Under the pieces are notes generated by a model. It searched no databases. It saw only the letters and a program-made list of their open reading frames with translations, and was not told where the DNA came from. This document shows positions 44,111 to 52,028 of a stretch of DNA of 64,000 bases, piece after piece (the first letter of the stretch is position 1; the number at the start of each line of letters is the position of its first letter). The position numbers were made by a program, and so were the translations under genes. Source of the stretch: Hymenobacter siberiensis (GTDB lineage: Bacteria; Bacteroidota; Bacteroidia; Cytophagales; Hymenobacteraceae); the NCBI RefSeq assembly GCF_018967865.2, contig NZ_JAHLZY020000001.1, positions 806,001 through 870,000 of the forward strand, written 5' to 3'.

Positions 44111-44855
44111 CGTGTTTCAGTTTCAGGAAAACGTAGCGGCTGCTCACCTGGGCCACCCAAAAGGCAAACAAAATCCAGCCGATAACGGCCGGGTAAAACA
44201 CCTTGCGCATGGTGTTGTCGAGGTCGTATTGGTTGAAGCCCGGGTTGCCGGTCTGGCCCGGGTGCAGCGAGGGGCCGCTGAGGCGGGGCAGCACAAACAG
44301 CAGCGGAATGACCGCCGCAAACGCAAAAATGTTGTAGATAGCCGAAACCCGCGCCCGCTGCTGCTCGTCTTGAAACGAACCGCGCAGCACCAGGTAGGCC
44401 CCGTAGATGAGCATGGCCACGGCCGCGCCGTTCAGGCGGGGGTCGGGCGTCCACCACGCGCCCCAGGTGAAGCGGCCCCACAGGCTGCCGGTGGCCAGGC
44501 CCAGCAGGCCCAGCACGATGCCGGTTTTGGCCGACTCATGGGCGAGTACATCGAGCCGGGCCGAAGGCTCGCGCAGGTACCGGATGGAATACCACACCGA
44601 TACGAGTAATACCATAATCATGGCAAACCACATCGGTACGTGGAAGAACAGGTTGCGGATGCTCTCGTTCACAATGGGCAGGGCTGGCACCGGGGCCAGA
44701 AAGCCGGCCACCGTCGCGCCCACAATCAGCAGCACGGCCAGGCCTTTCCAGAGTGCGCCGCCGCCACGCTGCTCCACCAGGCGCTGCCCGCCCCACACGC
44801 CGCCCACCGTCATCACGAGGCCCGACACACTGCCAATAATTGCCGCTGTAGTCAT
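44100..44855 (-). CDS. ccmC: Haem exporter / cytochrome c biogenesis protein CcmC
   Basis: The 251-residue membrane protein has six hydrophobic helices and the periplasmic tryptophan-rich haem motif WGRFTWGAWWTPDPRL near residue 125, with FFHVPMW earlier (first haem-ligand His). It loads haem onto CcmE. It overlaps ccmD by 11 nt. Confidence 0.92.
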   Translation of the reverse strand: MTTAAIIGSVSGLVMTVGGVWGGQRLVEQRGGGALWKGLAVLLIVGATVAGFLAPVPALPIVNESIRNLFFHVPMWFAMIMVLLVSVWYSIRYLREPSARLDVLAHESAKTGIVLGLLGLATGSLWGRFTWGAWWTPDPRLNGAAVAMLIYGAYLVLRGSFQDEQQRARVSAIYNIFAFAAVIPLLFVLPRLSGPSLHPGQTGNPGFNQYDLDNTMRKVFYPAVIGWILFAFWVAQVSSRYVFLKLKHDEQ

Positions 44856-44872
44856 AGGTAATTAATTAAAAA

Positions 44873-45544
44873 TCAACCGCGCCACAAAAAAGGAAACAGC
44901 AGATACGAAGTTGCGCCCACTATCATGTTCAGGGCCAGCAGCGTGAGTAGCGACTGGTGGCTCAGGCCCCGGTCCAGCCCATCGAGCGCATTCTTGCTCA
45001 CCTTGATGAGCAGCAGCAGCATGGGCACCATCAGCGGGAAGCCTAGGATGGCCATGAGCGTGGCCCCATTGCCGCCCGCCTTGGCCGCAATGCCCGACAC
45101 CAGCGTGAGCGTAGTGGCAAAGCCCACGGCCCCCAGCAGCAAGTTGGCCACAAACAGCGGCGCATCCTGAATGGGATTGCCCAGAAACACCGTGTAAAGG
45201 AAGAGTCCCAACAATGCCACCGCCATTAGCAACAGGGTATTATACAGCATCTTGGCCAGAATAACGGCCTGGGGCCGCACCAGCGTGTAGTAGTACAGCC
45301 GCTGGCCCGGGCTTTCCTGCATGAATCCTTTGGCTACCGCGTTCAGGGCCGCAAAGAGCAGAATGACCCACAGCAGCGCGTTCCAGGCCGGCGGGGGCGG
45401 GGTGCCGCCGCGCAGGCTGAAGCTCAGAAAGCATACGAATACCGTGCTGCCCACGTACAGCAGCAACCCGCCCAGCGCCGCCCGCTGCCGCCATTCGAGG
45501 CGGAAGTCTTTGGCTAACAAGGTGGAGATTTCGCGGAGCAGCAC
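44873..45544 (-). CDS. ccmB: Haem exporter protein CcmB
   Basis: About 223 residues if the GTG at 45544 is the start (VLLREISTLLAKDFRLEWRQR); no ATG is suitably placed. About six hydrophobic helices; KDFRLEWRQRAALGGLLLYV and SPGQRLYYYTLVRPQAVILAK are as in CcmB, the permease partner of CcmA. No ccmA ATPase gene is visible in the window. The near-consensus TATCTTTA at 45576-45569 could be its -7 element. It is first in the ccm run. Confidence 0.85.
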   Translation of the reverse strand: MLLREISTLLAKDFRLEWRQRAALGGLLLYVGSTVFVCFLSFSLRGGTPPPPAWNALLWVILLFAALNAVAKGFMQESPGQRLYYYTLVRPQAVILAKMLYNTLLLMAVALLGLFLYTVFLGNPIQDAPLFVANLLLGAVGFATTLTLVSGIAAKAGGNGATLMAILGFPLMVPMLLLLIKVSKNALDGLDRGLSHQSLLTLLALNMIVGATSYLLFPFLWRG

Positions 45545-45576
45545 TGGCAGGGGTTCAGTTTCGGGCTGTAAAGATA

Positions 45577-45699
45577 GACCACAGATTGAACGGATTTTAA
45601 CGAATTGAACGGATTGCCTGTGGTCCAGCCCGTTGGTATTGTCCGGGTAGAACCACAAATAATCCGTTCAGTTCGTTGAAATCCGCAGAATCTGTGGTT
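45577..45699. repeat. Intergenic hairpin of iterated words (class P, locus 8)
   Basis: Left arm 45577-45626 (ACCACAGATTGAACGGATTT, repeating GAACGGATT) and right arm 45651-45699 (AATCCGTTCAGTTCGTTGAA) pair imperfectly. It spans the gap from the TolB-like gene stop codon to the ccmB leader. Confidence 0.75.
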
Positions 45700-48600
45700 A
45701 AAAGTCGTAGCCCAGCGTGAAGTAGAATTTCGGGCCGTGTGTCACGTAGTCCTTCTGGCCCCAGGCCACATCAACTTTGCCATAAAAGCCCAGTAGCGTG
45801 GTGCGGGCACCCACCCCGTAGCCGATGAGTAACGGGTTGCTGAAATTGGTGACCGTGGCCCCAAAATACTGGTTATACTGCTTGATTACGGTATTGGCCG
45901 AGTTGTCGGTGCCAAAGGGGTTGGTGCCCGAATAAGCCGTGCCGGCATCGGTAAAACCTACCAGCTGCAGGTTGCGGAAGAAGCCCGAATAGATGGGCCG
46001 GTGCGCGAAATACTGCACAATTGGTATGCGCAGCTCGCTGTTGAATAGCACATAGCGCGGGCCGCTACGGGCGCTGTAGTCGAAGCCGCGCAGGTTGGTT
46101 ACAAACTCCTGGTTGAACACTTGGTCGGGGGCAGTGTAGCCGTTCAGGAAGCGGGCATCGGTGTAGCCGGCGTTCAGCCAGTCGTCCATGCCGCCGATGC
46201 GGAATACCTGGGGCCGGGGACCAAAAAACTGCCCGTAGCTGGCCCGGTTGGCCCACACAATGGAGCGGCTGATTTTCTGGTAGTGGCGCAAATCGACAAC
46301 GAACTTGCCGAAGCTCAGGCCTTTATCGCTCAGGTTGCTTAGGTTCAACACGCTGGCCTTCAGACGGGTGCCGCTCACCATGTTCACACCGGTATTGATG
46401 CTGTTATCGAATACCAACTCGCCGTTGTAGCCCAGGTAGTTATAGCTCTGGTCGGTTTCCGTGGATACGTCGCCCAGTCGGGTACGCGAGATACTCACGA
46501 AGCGGGGCCCGCCGCGCACGCTCAGGTTGTGGGTGAGCGGGTAGGCAATGGTGGGGGCTATTTCGTGGCGGCCGTAGCGGTAGCGGCCATCATCGAGGTC
46601 GAAGAAATAGGCTTGTTTCTGGTAGGCAATGCCCCAGTCGTAGCGCTTGGTCAGGTTGGTGTAGGATGCCCGGATATTGCTGGTGCGCAGGTCGAACAAG
46701 CCGAACAGGCTGGCGTCGATGCGCTGATTTTCGAGCACATCGGTCAGGGCCGCTCTAAACTGGAGGCCGAGGCCCAGCAGCGGGTCCATGTACAGCGAAG
46801 TCGACACGTTATCGGCCATGAAGCGCGTATCGTAGCGGAAGGGGCCCGTGATGGCCGGGGCGTCCGCCTGCGCTTTAGCCGTGGCCGCCGCTGCCGTAGC
46901 GGCGGCGGTAGGCGTGAGGCGGCGGCGCTTAGCTGCCGCTGCCTGCACGGGCTCGTCTTCCTCAAACTGATAGTCGCTGGTGTTCACCGCTTCGGTGGCC
47001 TTGCGGCGCTCGGGGCGGGTGGCGGGTTGGGTATCCGTCGAGTCGCCTGGTTGCGCTGCGGGGGCCGCCACCCGCGCAACTGCGGGCGCGGCGGGCTTGG
47101 GTACCGCCGCACGCGGGGCCGCCGACCGTTCTTCCAGCGTTTGCTGGCGGGCGGTTTTGGTGAGGGGCAGCGAGGCCGGCAGCGGGAACTCGGGGTATAC
47201 GTACAGGATGTCGTGGGACTGCGCCGGGGCCACAAACACCAGCGCCGAAGTAAGTGGGCTGTAATCAAAATCCTGCGTATTGGGCAGCCAGTTGGTCAGC
47301 AGCGCGTGCTGCTTGCTTTTCAGCGAATACCGGTACAGGGCGCGCACGCCGCTTTCCTCGCCGAGGTACAGAATTTCATCGTCGGAGATGGCGCGGGGGC
47401 GGGTTTCGTTCGAAATCGTGCTCACCAGCGTTTCCACCGGCACGGGGCGGCCATCGAGGTGGTACTGGAACAAGTCATAGTTGTTCACCACGTTCTGGAA
47501 CGTAGCCGGCCGGGCACGGCCCAGCGAATCGAGGTAGCGGTTGGAGCTGAACACCAGCGCCTGCCCGCTGGGCAGAAACACCGGCTGCACGTCGTCGAAC
47601 AAGTCGTCAGTGAGCTGCTCTACCTTGCGGCTGCCGGCGCGCAGCAGGTAAATATCGTTCTGCCCATTGCGCACGGCGCTAAATGCCAGTGCCTTGCCAT
47701 CGGGCGAATAGCTCATGCTCAATATCTGGTCATAAGCCGCGAATAGGGAAGCCGGCCGCGAAAACCGGATGGCCTCGCGCACCCGGCGCACCAGGCCCCG
47801 GCCGTCGGCGTCGCGCAGGTGCAGGGCCATTTCGCCCCGGCTCATTTCGGCCACCGCTACCTGGGAGTTGCCGCGCCAGGCCAGCACGGGCAGGCGGGTT
47901 TCCACCTGCTGGTCGGGGGTGTGGTAGCCGCCACGGCTCAGGGTGCGGCGGTGGCGGCCATCGCGGTCCACCACCATCACGCGGTAGCGGCCGCCTTCGT
48001 TCTGGGCGTAAGCTATTTGCTGGCCGTTGGGGCTCACAATGGGCTGCGAGAACACATCGGAATGGCGGTTGCGGCCGCTCTGCCGGAATTTCTTGTCGGG
48101 CTCGACCAGCGTGGCTACGGGCTGGCCGTTGAGCTCGCGGTAATACGTGAGCCAGTCTTTCAGAAATACCTTAAACGGCACGTTGAGCGACGAGCTGATG
48201 CCCACTTCCACATCGCGGGTAATACGTGTGAGGTTCAGGATGTTTTGAATGGTGGTGTAACCGTAGCGCTCGGCCACGTAGTTCCAGATGCTCTGGCCGG
48301 CCAGCTTGGAGTTGCGCAGGAAAAACGGGGCCGTGCGGTTGCCGGTGGGGTACTGCTTGGTCATGTCGCGCATGTAGCCGTCCATGTCCACGCTCCAGCC
48401 TTCGGCGGCGTAGGCCGAAGCCCCGCCGATAAACCAGTCGGGCAGCTGCAGCAGGTAGCTGCTTTGCAGCACTTCCTTCAGCGAGCCGCCGTACATCATA
48501 TCATTGAGCAACACCTCCGTAATCTGGGTGCTGAGCTGGCGCTTGAACTCGGTTTCTTCGCCGGTGAAGGCAATCTGCACCTTGCTCATGCGGGCCAGCG

Positions 48601-48976
48601 GGGTTTCGCCGCCGTTTATCTGCTGCTGCGTGGCGGTGAGGCCAATGTTGCTCTGGCGCAAATCACCCACCGAATTATAAAACAGCAGCGTCGATTTTGA
48701 GTAGGGATAATAGCCGATGAGCGCCGTAATGCGTTGAAGCTCCTTCTCGGCATACTCGGCGGCGCGGCGGGCGCTGGCTTGGCCGCCGTCGTAGTACATC
48801 ACGTTGAAGTTCTGAGTGCTAAGCTGTTGCCAATGAAAAATTTTGTATTGCACGCGCACCCGGCCGAAGGGCTCCTGCGCCGTTTGGGCGCGGGCCGTGG
48901 GTGGGCAAAGCATCGGCAGCAGCAGCGCTAGGACCCCCAGCGTACGCTTCGTAGTAGTGGATAGTGGAATGGTCAT
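45698..48976 (-). CDS. TolB-like propeller / outer-membrane barrel protein
   Basis: The product has 1,092 residues from ATG 48976, with a signal peptide ending ARAQ. The N-terminal third resembles a gluzincin-type peptidase that has lost its site: PDWFIGGASAYAAEGW is kept, but the position expected for HExxH reads QITEV. PD40-like propeller blades follow (SPDGKALAFSA, SNRYLDSLG), then a low-complexity Ala/Pro/Arg linker (about residues 640-730), then a beta barrel ending in FTLGYDF with the outer-membrane C-terminal Phe. It is similar to proteins annotated as TolB or biopolymer-transport proteins in Bacteroidota. Role unknown. Confidence 0.75.
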   Translation of the reverse strand: MTIPLSTTTKRTLGVLALLLPMLCPPTARAQTAQEPFGRVRVQYKIFHWQQLSTQNFNVMYYDGGQASARRAAEYAEKELQRITALIGYYPYSKSTLLFYNSVGDLRQSNIGLTATQQQINGGETPLARMSKVQIAFTGEETEFKRQLSTQITEVLLNDMMYGGSLKEVLQSSYLLQLPDWFIGGASAYAAEGWSVDMDGYMRDMTKQYPTGNRTAPFFLRNSKLAGQSIWNYVAERYGYTTIQNILNLTRITRDVEVGISSSLNVPFKVFLKDWLTYYRELNGQPVATLVEPDKKFRQSGRNRHSDVFSQPIVSPNGQQIAYAQNEGGRYRVMVVDRDGRHRRTLSRGGYHTPDQQVETRLPVLAWRGNSQVAVAEMSRGEMALHLRDADGRGLVRRVREAIRFSRPASLFAAYDQILSMSYSPDGKALAFSAVRNGQNDIYLLRAGSRKVEQLTDDLFDDVQPVFLPSGQALVFSSNRYLDSLGRARPATFQNVVNNYDLFQYHLDGRPVPVETLVSTISNETRPRAISDDEILYLGEESGVRALYRYSLKSKQHALLTNWLPNTQDFDYSPLTSALVFVAPAQSHDILYVYPEFPLPASLPLTKTARQQTLEERSAAPRAAVPKPAAPAVARVAAPAAQPGDSTDTQPATRPERRKATEAVNTSDYQFEEDEPVQAAAAKRRRLTPTAAATAAAATAKAQADAPAITGPFRYDTRFMADNVSTSLYMDPLLGLGLQFRAALTDVLENQRIDASLFGLFDLRTSNIRASYTNLTKRYDWGIAYQKQAYFFDLDDGRYRYGRHEIAPTIAYPLTHNLSVRGGPRFVSISRTRLGDVSTETDQSYNYLGYNGELVFDNSINTGVNMVSGTRLKASVLNLSNLSDKGLSFGKFVVDLRHYQKISRSIVWANRASYGQFFGPRPQVFRIGGMDDWLNAGYTDARFLNGYTAPDQVFNQEFVTNLRGFDYSARSGPRYVLFNSELRIPIVQYFAHRPIYSGFFRNLQLVGFTDAGTAYSGTNPFGTDNSANTVIKQYNQYFGATVTNFSNPLLIGYGVGARTTLLGFYGKVDVAWGQKDYVTHGPKFYFTLGYDF

Positions 48977-49176
48977 AATGGGGGCCAACGAGCAAAAACA
49001 AAAATTAATCCGCCGAAACGCTAAAAAATTTGTGGCCTGCACCGCCGCCCCGGGCAGTCCCGAACTGGCGGCGCAGGCTACAATAAAAGCAGTTAACGGA
49101 AAATTGTTATCCAGCCGCATATCGGCCGGGCAAACAGGGCGCCACCGCTTCAATATAAGCCGGGGATAATAAGATT

Positions 49177-50253
49177 TCAAGTTACGCCAACGGGCTGCAA
49201 GGCGTTGTATCGCTGCAAGCTGGCATCGGGCCAAAGTTCGGTCTGGTGAAGGAGCGAATCGGCTAGCATTACTGCCAGCCGTGGGGCCAGCATCACACCT
49301 TTGGACCCGTAGCCGCCGCAAAAGCTTAACGCCGGCACGGTGGGGTGGGGGCCCATTAGCGGCCGGCGGTCGCGCACGGCGGGCCGCACCCCGGCTTGCT
49401 GCCCCGTCACGGCAAACGGCAGGTCGGTTACCACGGTGAGTCGGGCGGCCAGCTCCTCGCGGCCCACGGCCGTGGGGCCATCGGCAAACGGCGGCCAGCG
49501 GTAGGTGGCACCCACCCGAAACCGCCCCGCGCCCACCGGCACCACGTAGGCCCCCCGGTTGAGCACTTGGTCCGAACTAAGGTCCGCGCAGTCCACATCC
49601 AGCACCTCGCCCTGGTTGGGCGTGAGGGGCAGCCAGCTGAAGTACGGGTTGCGCACCGCCGCCGCGCCTTCGCAGCAGATGACGTGGCGGGCCCGCACCT
49701 GCCCGGCATACTCGGCTCCACCGGGCTCGAAAACCAGTCTGGTCCAGTCAAACGTTTCGCGGCGCAGCCAGCCGTCGCGGGTGCCTTCGGCGGCCATGCT
49801 CGCCAGTAGCTCGCGCACGGCTACGTGGCCGCCGTGCCGCAGCCAGGCCCCGCCAAAGGGCGCGTGCACGCCGGCCAGGCCGGGGTCGGTGGTGGTGAGG
49901 GCGGCCACGAAGTCGCCCCACGGATTGTCGGCGCTGCGGGCCAGCATGGCGTTTTGCTCTTCTACTGAGGCAAAGATTTTAAAAATGGGCGCTTCGCTGA
50001 AAAACGACTGCTGGTAGCGCTGCTCCAGCTCGCGGTAAAAAGCAGCCGCGAAGGGCAGCAGCTCGGCCGCCCGCCAGGTGAGGGCGAAGCGCTTGCCGGC
50101 CACGGGGTTCATCAGGCCCGCCGCTACGTTGGAGGCCGAGTTTTCCTGGCCGGGGTCGTACACCAGCACCCGGTGGCCCCGCTCGCGCAATACATAAGCC
50201 AGCGTGGCGCCCGCAATGCCGTGGCCCACTATCAGAAAATCACAGTCCGTCAT
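49177..50253 (-). CDS. FAD-dependent oxidoreductase (DAO family)
   Basis: The product has 358 residues from ATG 50253 (MTDCDFLIVGHGIAGATLAYVL). GxGxxG near residue 11, the second glycine-rich RVGATYRW and the C-terminal GGYGSKGVMLAPRLA belong to the D-amino-acid oxidase/glycine oxidase fold. Close relatives include MnmC-type and glycine oxidases, so the substrate cannot be named. Start at 50262 is also possible. Transcribed divergently from the MBL gene. Confidence 0.85.
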   Translation of the reverse strand: MTDCDFLIVGHGIAGATLAYVLRERGHRVLVYDPGQENSASNVAAGLMNPVAGKRFALTWRAAELLPFAAAFYRELEQRYQQSFFSEAPIFKIFASVEEQNAMLARSADNPWGDFVAALTTTDPGLAGVHAPFGGAWLRHGGHVAVRELLASMAAEGTRDGWLRRETFDWTRLVFEPGGAEYAGQVRARHVICCEGAAAVRNPYFSWLPLTPNQGEVLDVDCADLSSDQVLNRGAYVVPVGAGRFRVGATYRWPPFADGPTAVGREELAARLTVVTDLPFAVTGQQAGVRPAVRDRRPLMGPHPTVPALSFCGGYGSKGVMLAPRLAVMLADSLLHQTELWPDASLQRYNALQPVGVT

Positions 50254-50267
50254 GGCCGGCAAGGTAA

Positions 50268-50389
50268 GAAAGAAGAAATGTTGAATGTTGAGGGCTGCGT
50301 TTTAAATGTGCGACCAGGCTCCTTGAATAGAAAGCCGCCGCCCCGATTTCCATTCAAAACTCAACCCTCAACATTCAACATTTCTTTTC
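50268..50389. repeat. Intergenic hairpin of iterated words (class P, locus 9)
   Basis: Left arm 50268-50296 (AAGAAATGTTGAATGTTGAG) and right arm 50360-50389 (CTCAACATTCAACATTTCTT) pair almost perfectly over about 22 bp, around a 60-nt middle. It lies between divergent genes. Confidence 0.75.
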
Positions 50390-50429
50390 TGCCGTACCTT
50401 TCCGCATTGCTCAGAACCTCTATTTTGCC

Positions 50430-51071
50430 ATGACAGTCGCTGGTTTTACCTTCAACGCTTTTTCCGAAAATACCTACCTGCTCATCGACGAGGCCACCCG
50501 GCAGTGCGCCATCGTGGACCCCGGCTGCTACACGCCCGCCGAGCAGCAGGCCCTGCGCGAGTACGTGGAGCACAATGCTTTACAGGTAGTACTGCTGCTG
50601 AATACCCACGCCCACATCGACCATGTGCTGGGCAATCAGTTTGTGCTGAGCACCTGGCCCGGCACGCCGTTTCTGCTGCACAGCCTCGATTTGCCCACGT
50701 TACGCGCCGTGCCCACCTACGCCGCCAATTACGGCTTTCCGCAGTACCAGCCGGCCGAGCCCACCGGCGAGCTGGTAGCCGGCCAGCCCGTGCACATCGG
50801 CGAAACGGAGCTGGAAGTGCGCTTCACGCCGGGCCACGCGCCGGGCCACGTCGTATTCTACCACGCGCCCACGGCCACGGTTATTGGCGGCGACGTATTG
50901 TTTCAGCGCAGCATCGGTCGCACCGATTTGCCCGGCGGCGACCACGCCACGCTGCTCCACAGCATCGAAACCGAGCTGATGACCCTGCCCGATGCCACCA
51001 CCGTGCACCCCGGCCACGGCCCCGCCACCACCATCGGCGAGGAGCGGCGCGGCAACCCGTTTCTCATTTAA
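50430..51071 (+). CDS. MBL-fold metallo-hydrolase (glyoxalase II-like)
   Basis: The 213-residue product has the zinc motif THAHIDHVLG near residue 59, HAPGHVVFY, GGDVLF and a final PGHGPATTIGEE. Length and motifs fit the short glyoxalase-II-like hydrolases. It probably hydrolyses a thioester or related bond. TACCTTTC at about 50396-50403 may be its -7 element. pssA follows on the same strand. Confidence 0.88.
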   Translation: MTVAGFTFNAFSENTYLLIDEATRQCAIVDPGCYTPAEQQALREYVEHNALQVVLLLNTHAHIDHVLGNQFVLSTWPGTPFLLHSLDLPTLRAVPTYAANYGFPQYQPAEPTGELVAGQPVHIGETELEVRFTPGHAPGHVVFYHAPTATVIGGDVLFQRSIGRTDLPGGDHATLLHSIETELMTLPDATTVHPGHGPATTIGEERRGNPFLI

Positions 51072-51188
51072 CAATTAGCATTTATCATTTAACAGCCATT
51101 AGCGGGCACCAATGGTGCTGCCAGGGGAAGGCTGAAGAAGATAGACGAATTCGTTAAAGTGTTATGCTACTTGATACCTGTTAAATGA
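51070..51188. repeat. Intergenic inverted repeat (class P, locus 10)
   Basis: TCATTTAACAG (51085-51095) matches CTGTTAAATGA (51178-51188) exactly; the left side also has ATTAGCATTTATCATTT-type iterated words. The right arm covers the pssA start codon (51185) and the left begins at the MBL stop codon. Confidence 0.55.
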
Positions 51189-51880
51189 AAAGACACCTGC
51201 CCAACGCCGTTACCTGCCTCAATCTATTATGTGGCTGCCTGGCGCTGACCAATATTTTTGCCGGCCGGCTGGAAATCGGGGCCTGGTTTGTGGCTGCCGC
51301 CGCCGCCGCCGACTTTGCCGACGGCCTGCTGGCCCGGGCCCTGCGCGTATCCTCCGCCATTGGCAAAGACCTTGATTCGCTGGCCGATATGGTTTCCTTC
51401 GGGGTAGTGCCGGGCGCTATTTTCTTTGAGCTGCTCACGCGGAGCGTGGGCGCGGGTGGGCTGCCGGAATGGGTACCTTATTTCGGCTTCGCGGTCAGCA
51501 TCTTCTCGGCCCTGCGGCTGGCCAAGTTCAACAACGACACTCGGCAGACGACTTCCTTTATTGGCCTGCCCACGCCAGCCTCCACGCTGGTGGTGGCTTC
51601 GCTACCGCTCATTCTGGCGTACGACCAGTTTGGTGTTGCGCCCATCATTCTGAATCCCTGGCTGTTGTTGGGCCTCACGGCGCTGCTCTCGGGGCTGCTG
51701 GTGGCCGAGCTGCCCCTGTTTGCCCTCAAGTTTAAGAACCTGCGCTGGGCCGATAACCGGCGGCGGTTTCTGTTTATGCTGCTGGCGGCAGGATTATTGC
51801 TGGTGCTCAAAGCCGCCGCCGTGCCGCTGGTGGTGCTGCTCTACGTGCTGCTCTCGGTGCCGAAAACGGCCGTTCGGTAG
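51185..51880 (+). CDS. pssA: CDP-diacylglycerol-serine O-phosphatidyltransferase
   Basis: The 231-residue membrane enzyme has the CDP-alcohol phosphatidyltransferase motif D-x2-DG-x2-AR-x8-G-x3-D-x3-D complete at residues 43-68 and about six hydrophobic helices. The start MKRHLPNAVTCLNLLCGCLAL is typical of the membrane-bound PssA group. It makes phosphatidylserine, precursor of phosphatidylethanolamine. No psd gene is adjacent. Confidence 0.92.
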   Translation: MKRHLPNAVTCLNLLCGCLALTNIFAGRLEIGAWFVAAAAAADFADGLLARALRVSSAIGKDLDSLADMVSFGVVPGAIFFELLTRSVGAGGLPEWVPYFGFAVSIFSALRLAKFNNDTRQTTSFIGLPTPASTLVVASLPLILAYDQFGVAPIILNPWLLLGLTALLSGLLVAELPLFALKFKNLRWADNRRRFLFMLLAAGLLLVLKAAAVPLVVLLYVLLSVPKTAVR

Positions 51881-52028
51881 CTGCATTGGATGCAGGGACG
51901 CAATAAATAGATTATTTGGTTGTTAAGAAGCTATTGCCGGGTGAACCTGCCGCCCGGTAGTGCTGTTGCGGAAACCAGTACGTGACGGGTAGGGCAGCCA
52001 GGAAACAAGTCTCAATTTACTAAGGTGT

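Noticed and set aside
46529..47746. Open frame of 405 codons on the plus strand opposite the TolB-like gene
   Set aside because: No recognisable domain, and it covers the propeller and linker coding sequence of a well supported gene.
48977..49176. GC-rich inverted repeat in the gap before the TolB-like gene (about 49037-49079)
   Set aside because: Only an imperfect 12-bp stem with a long centre; no matching copy elsewhere in the window, and not obviously a terminator or operator.
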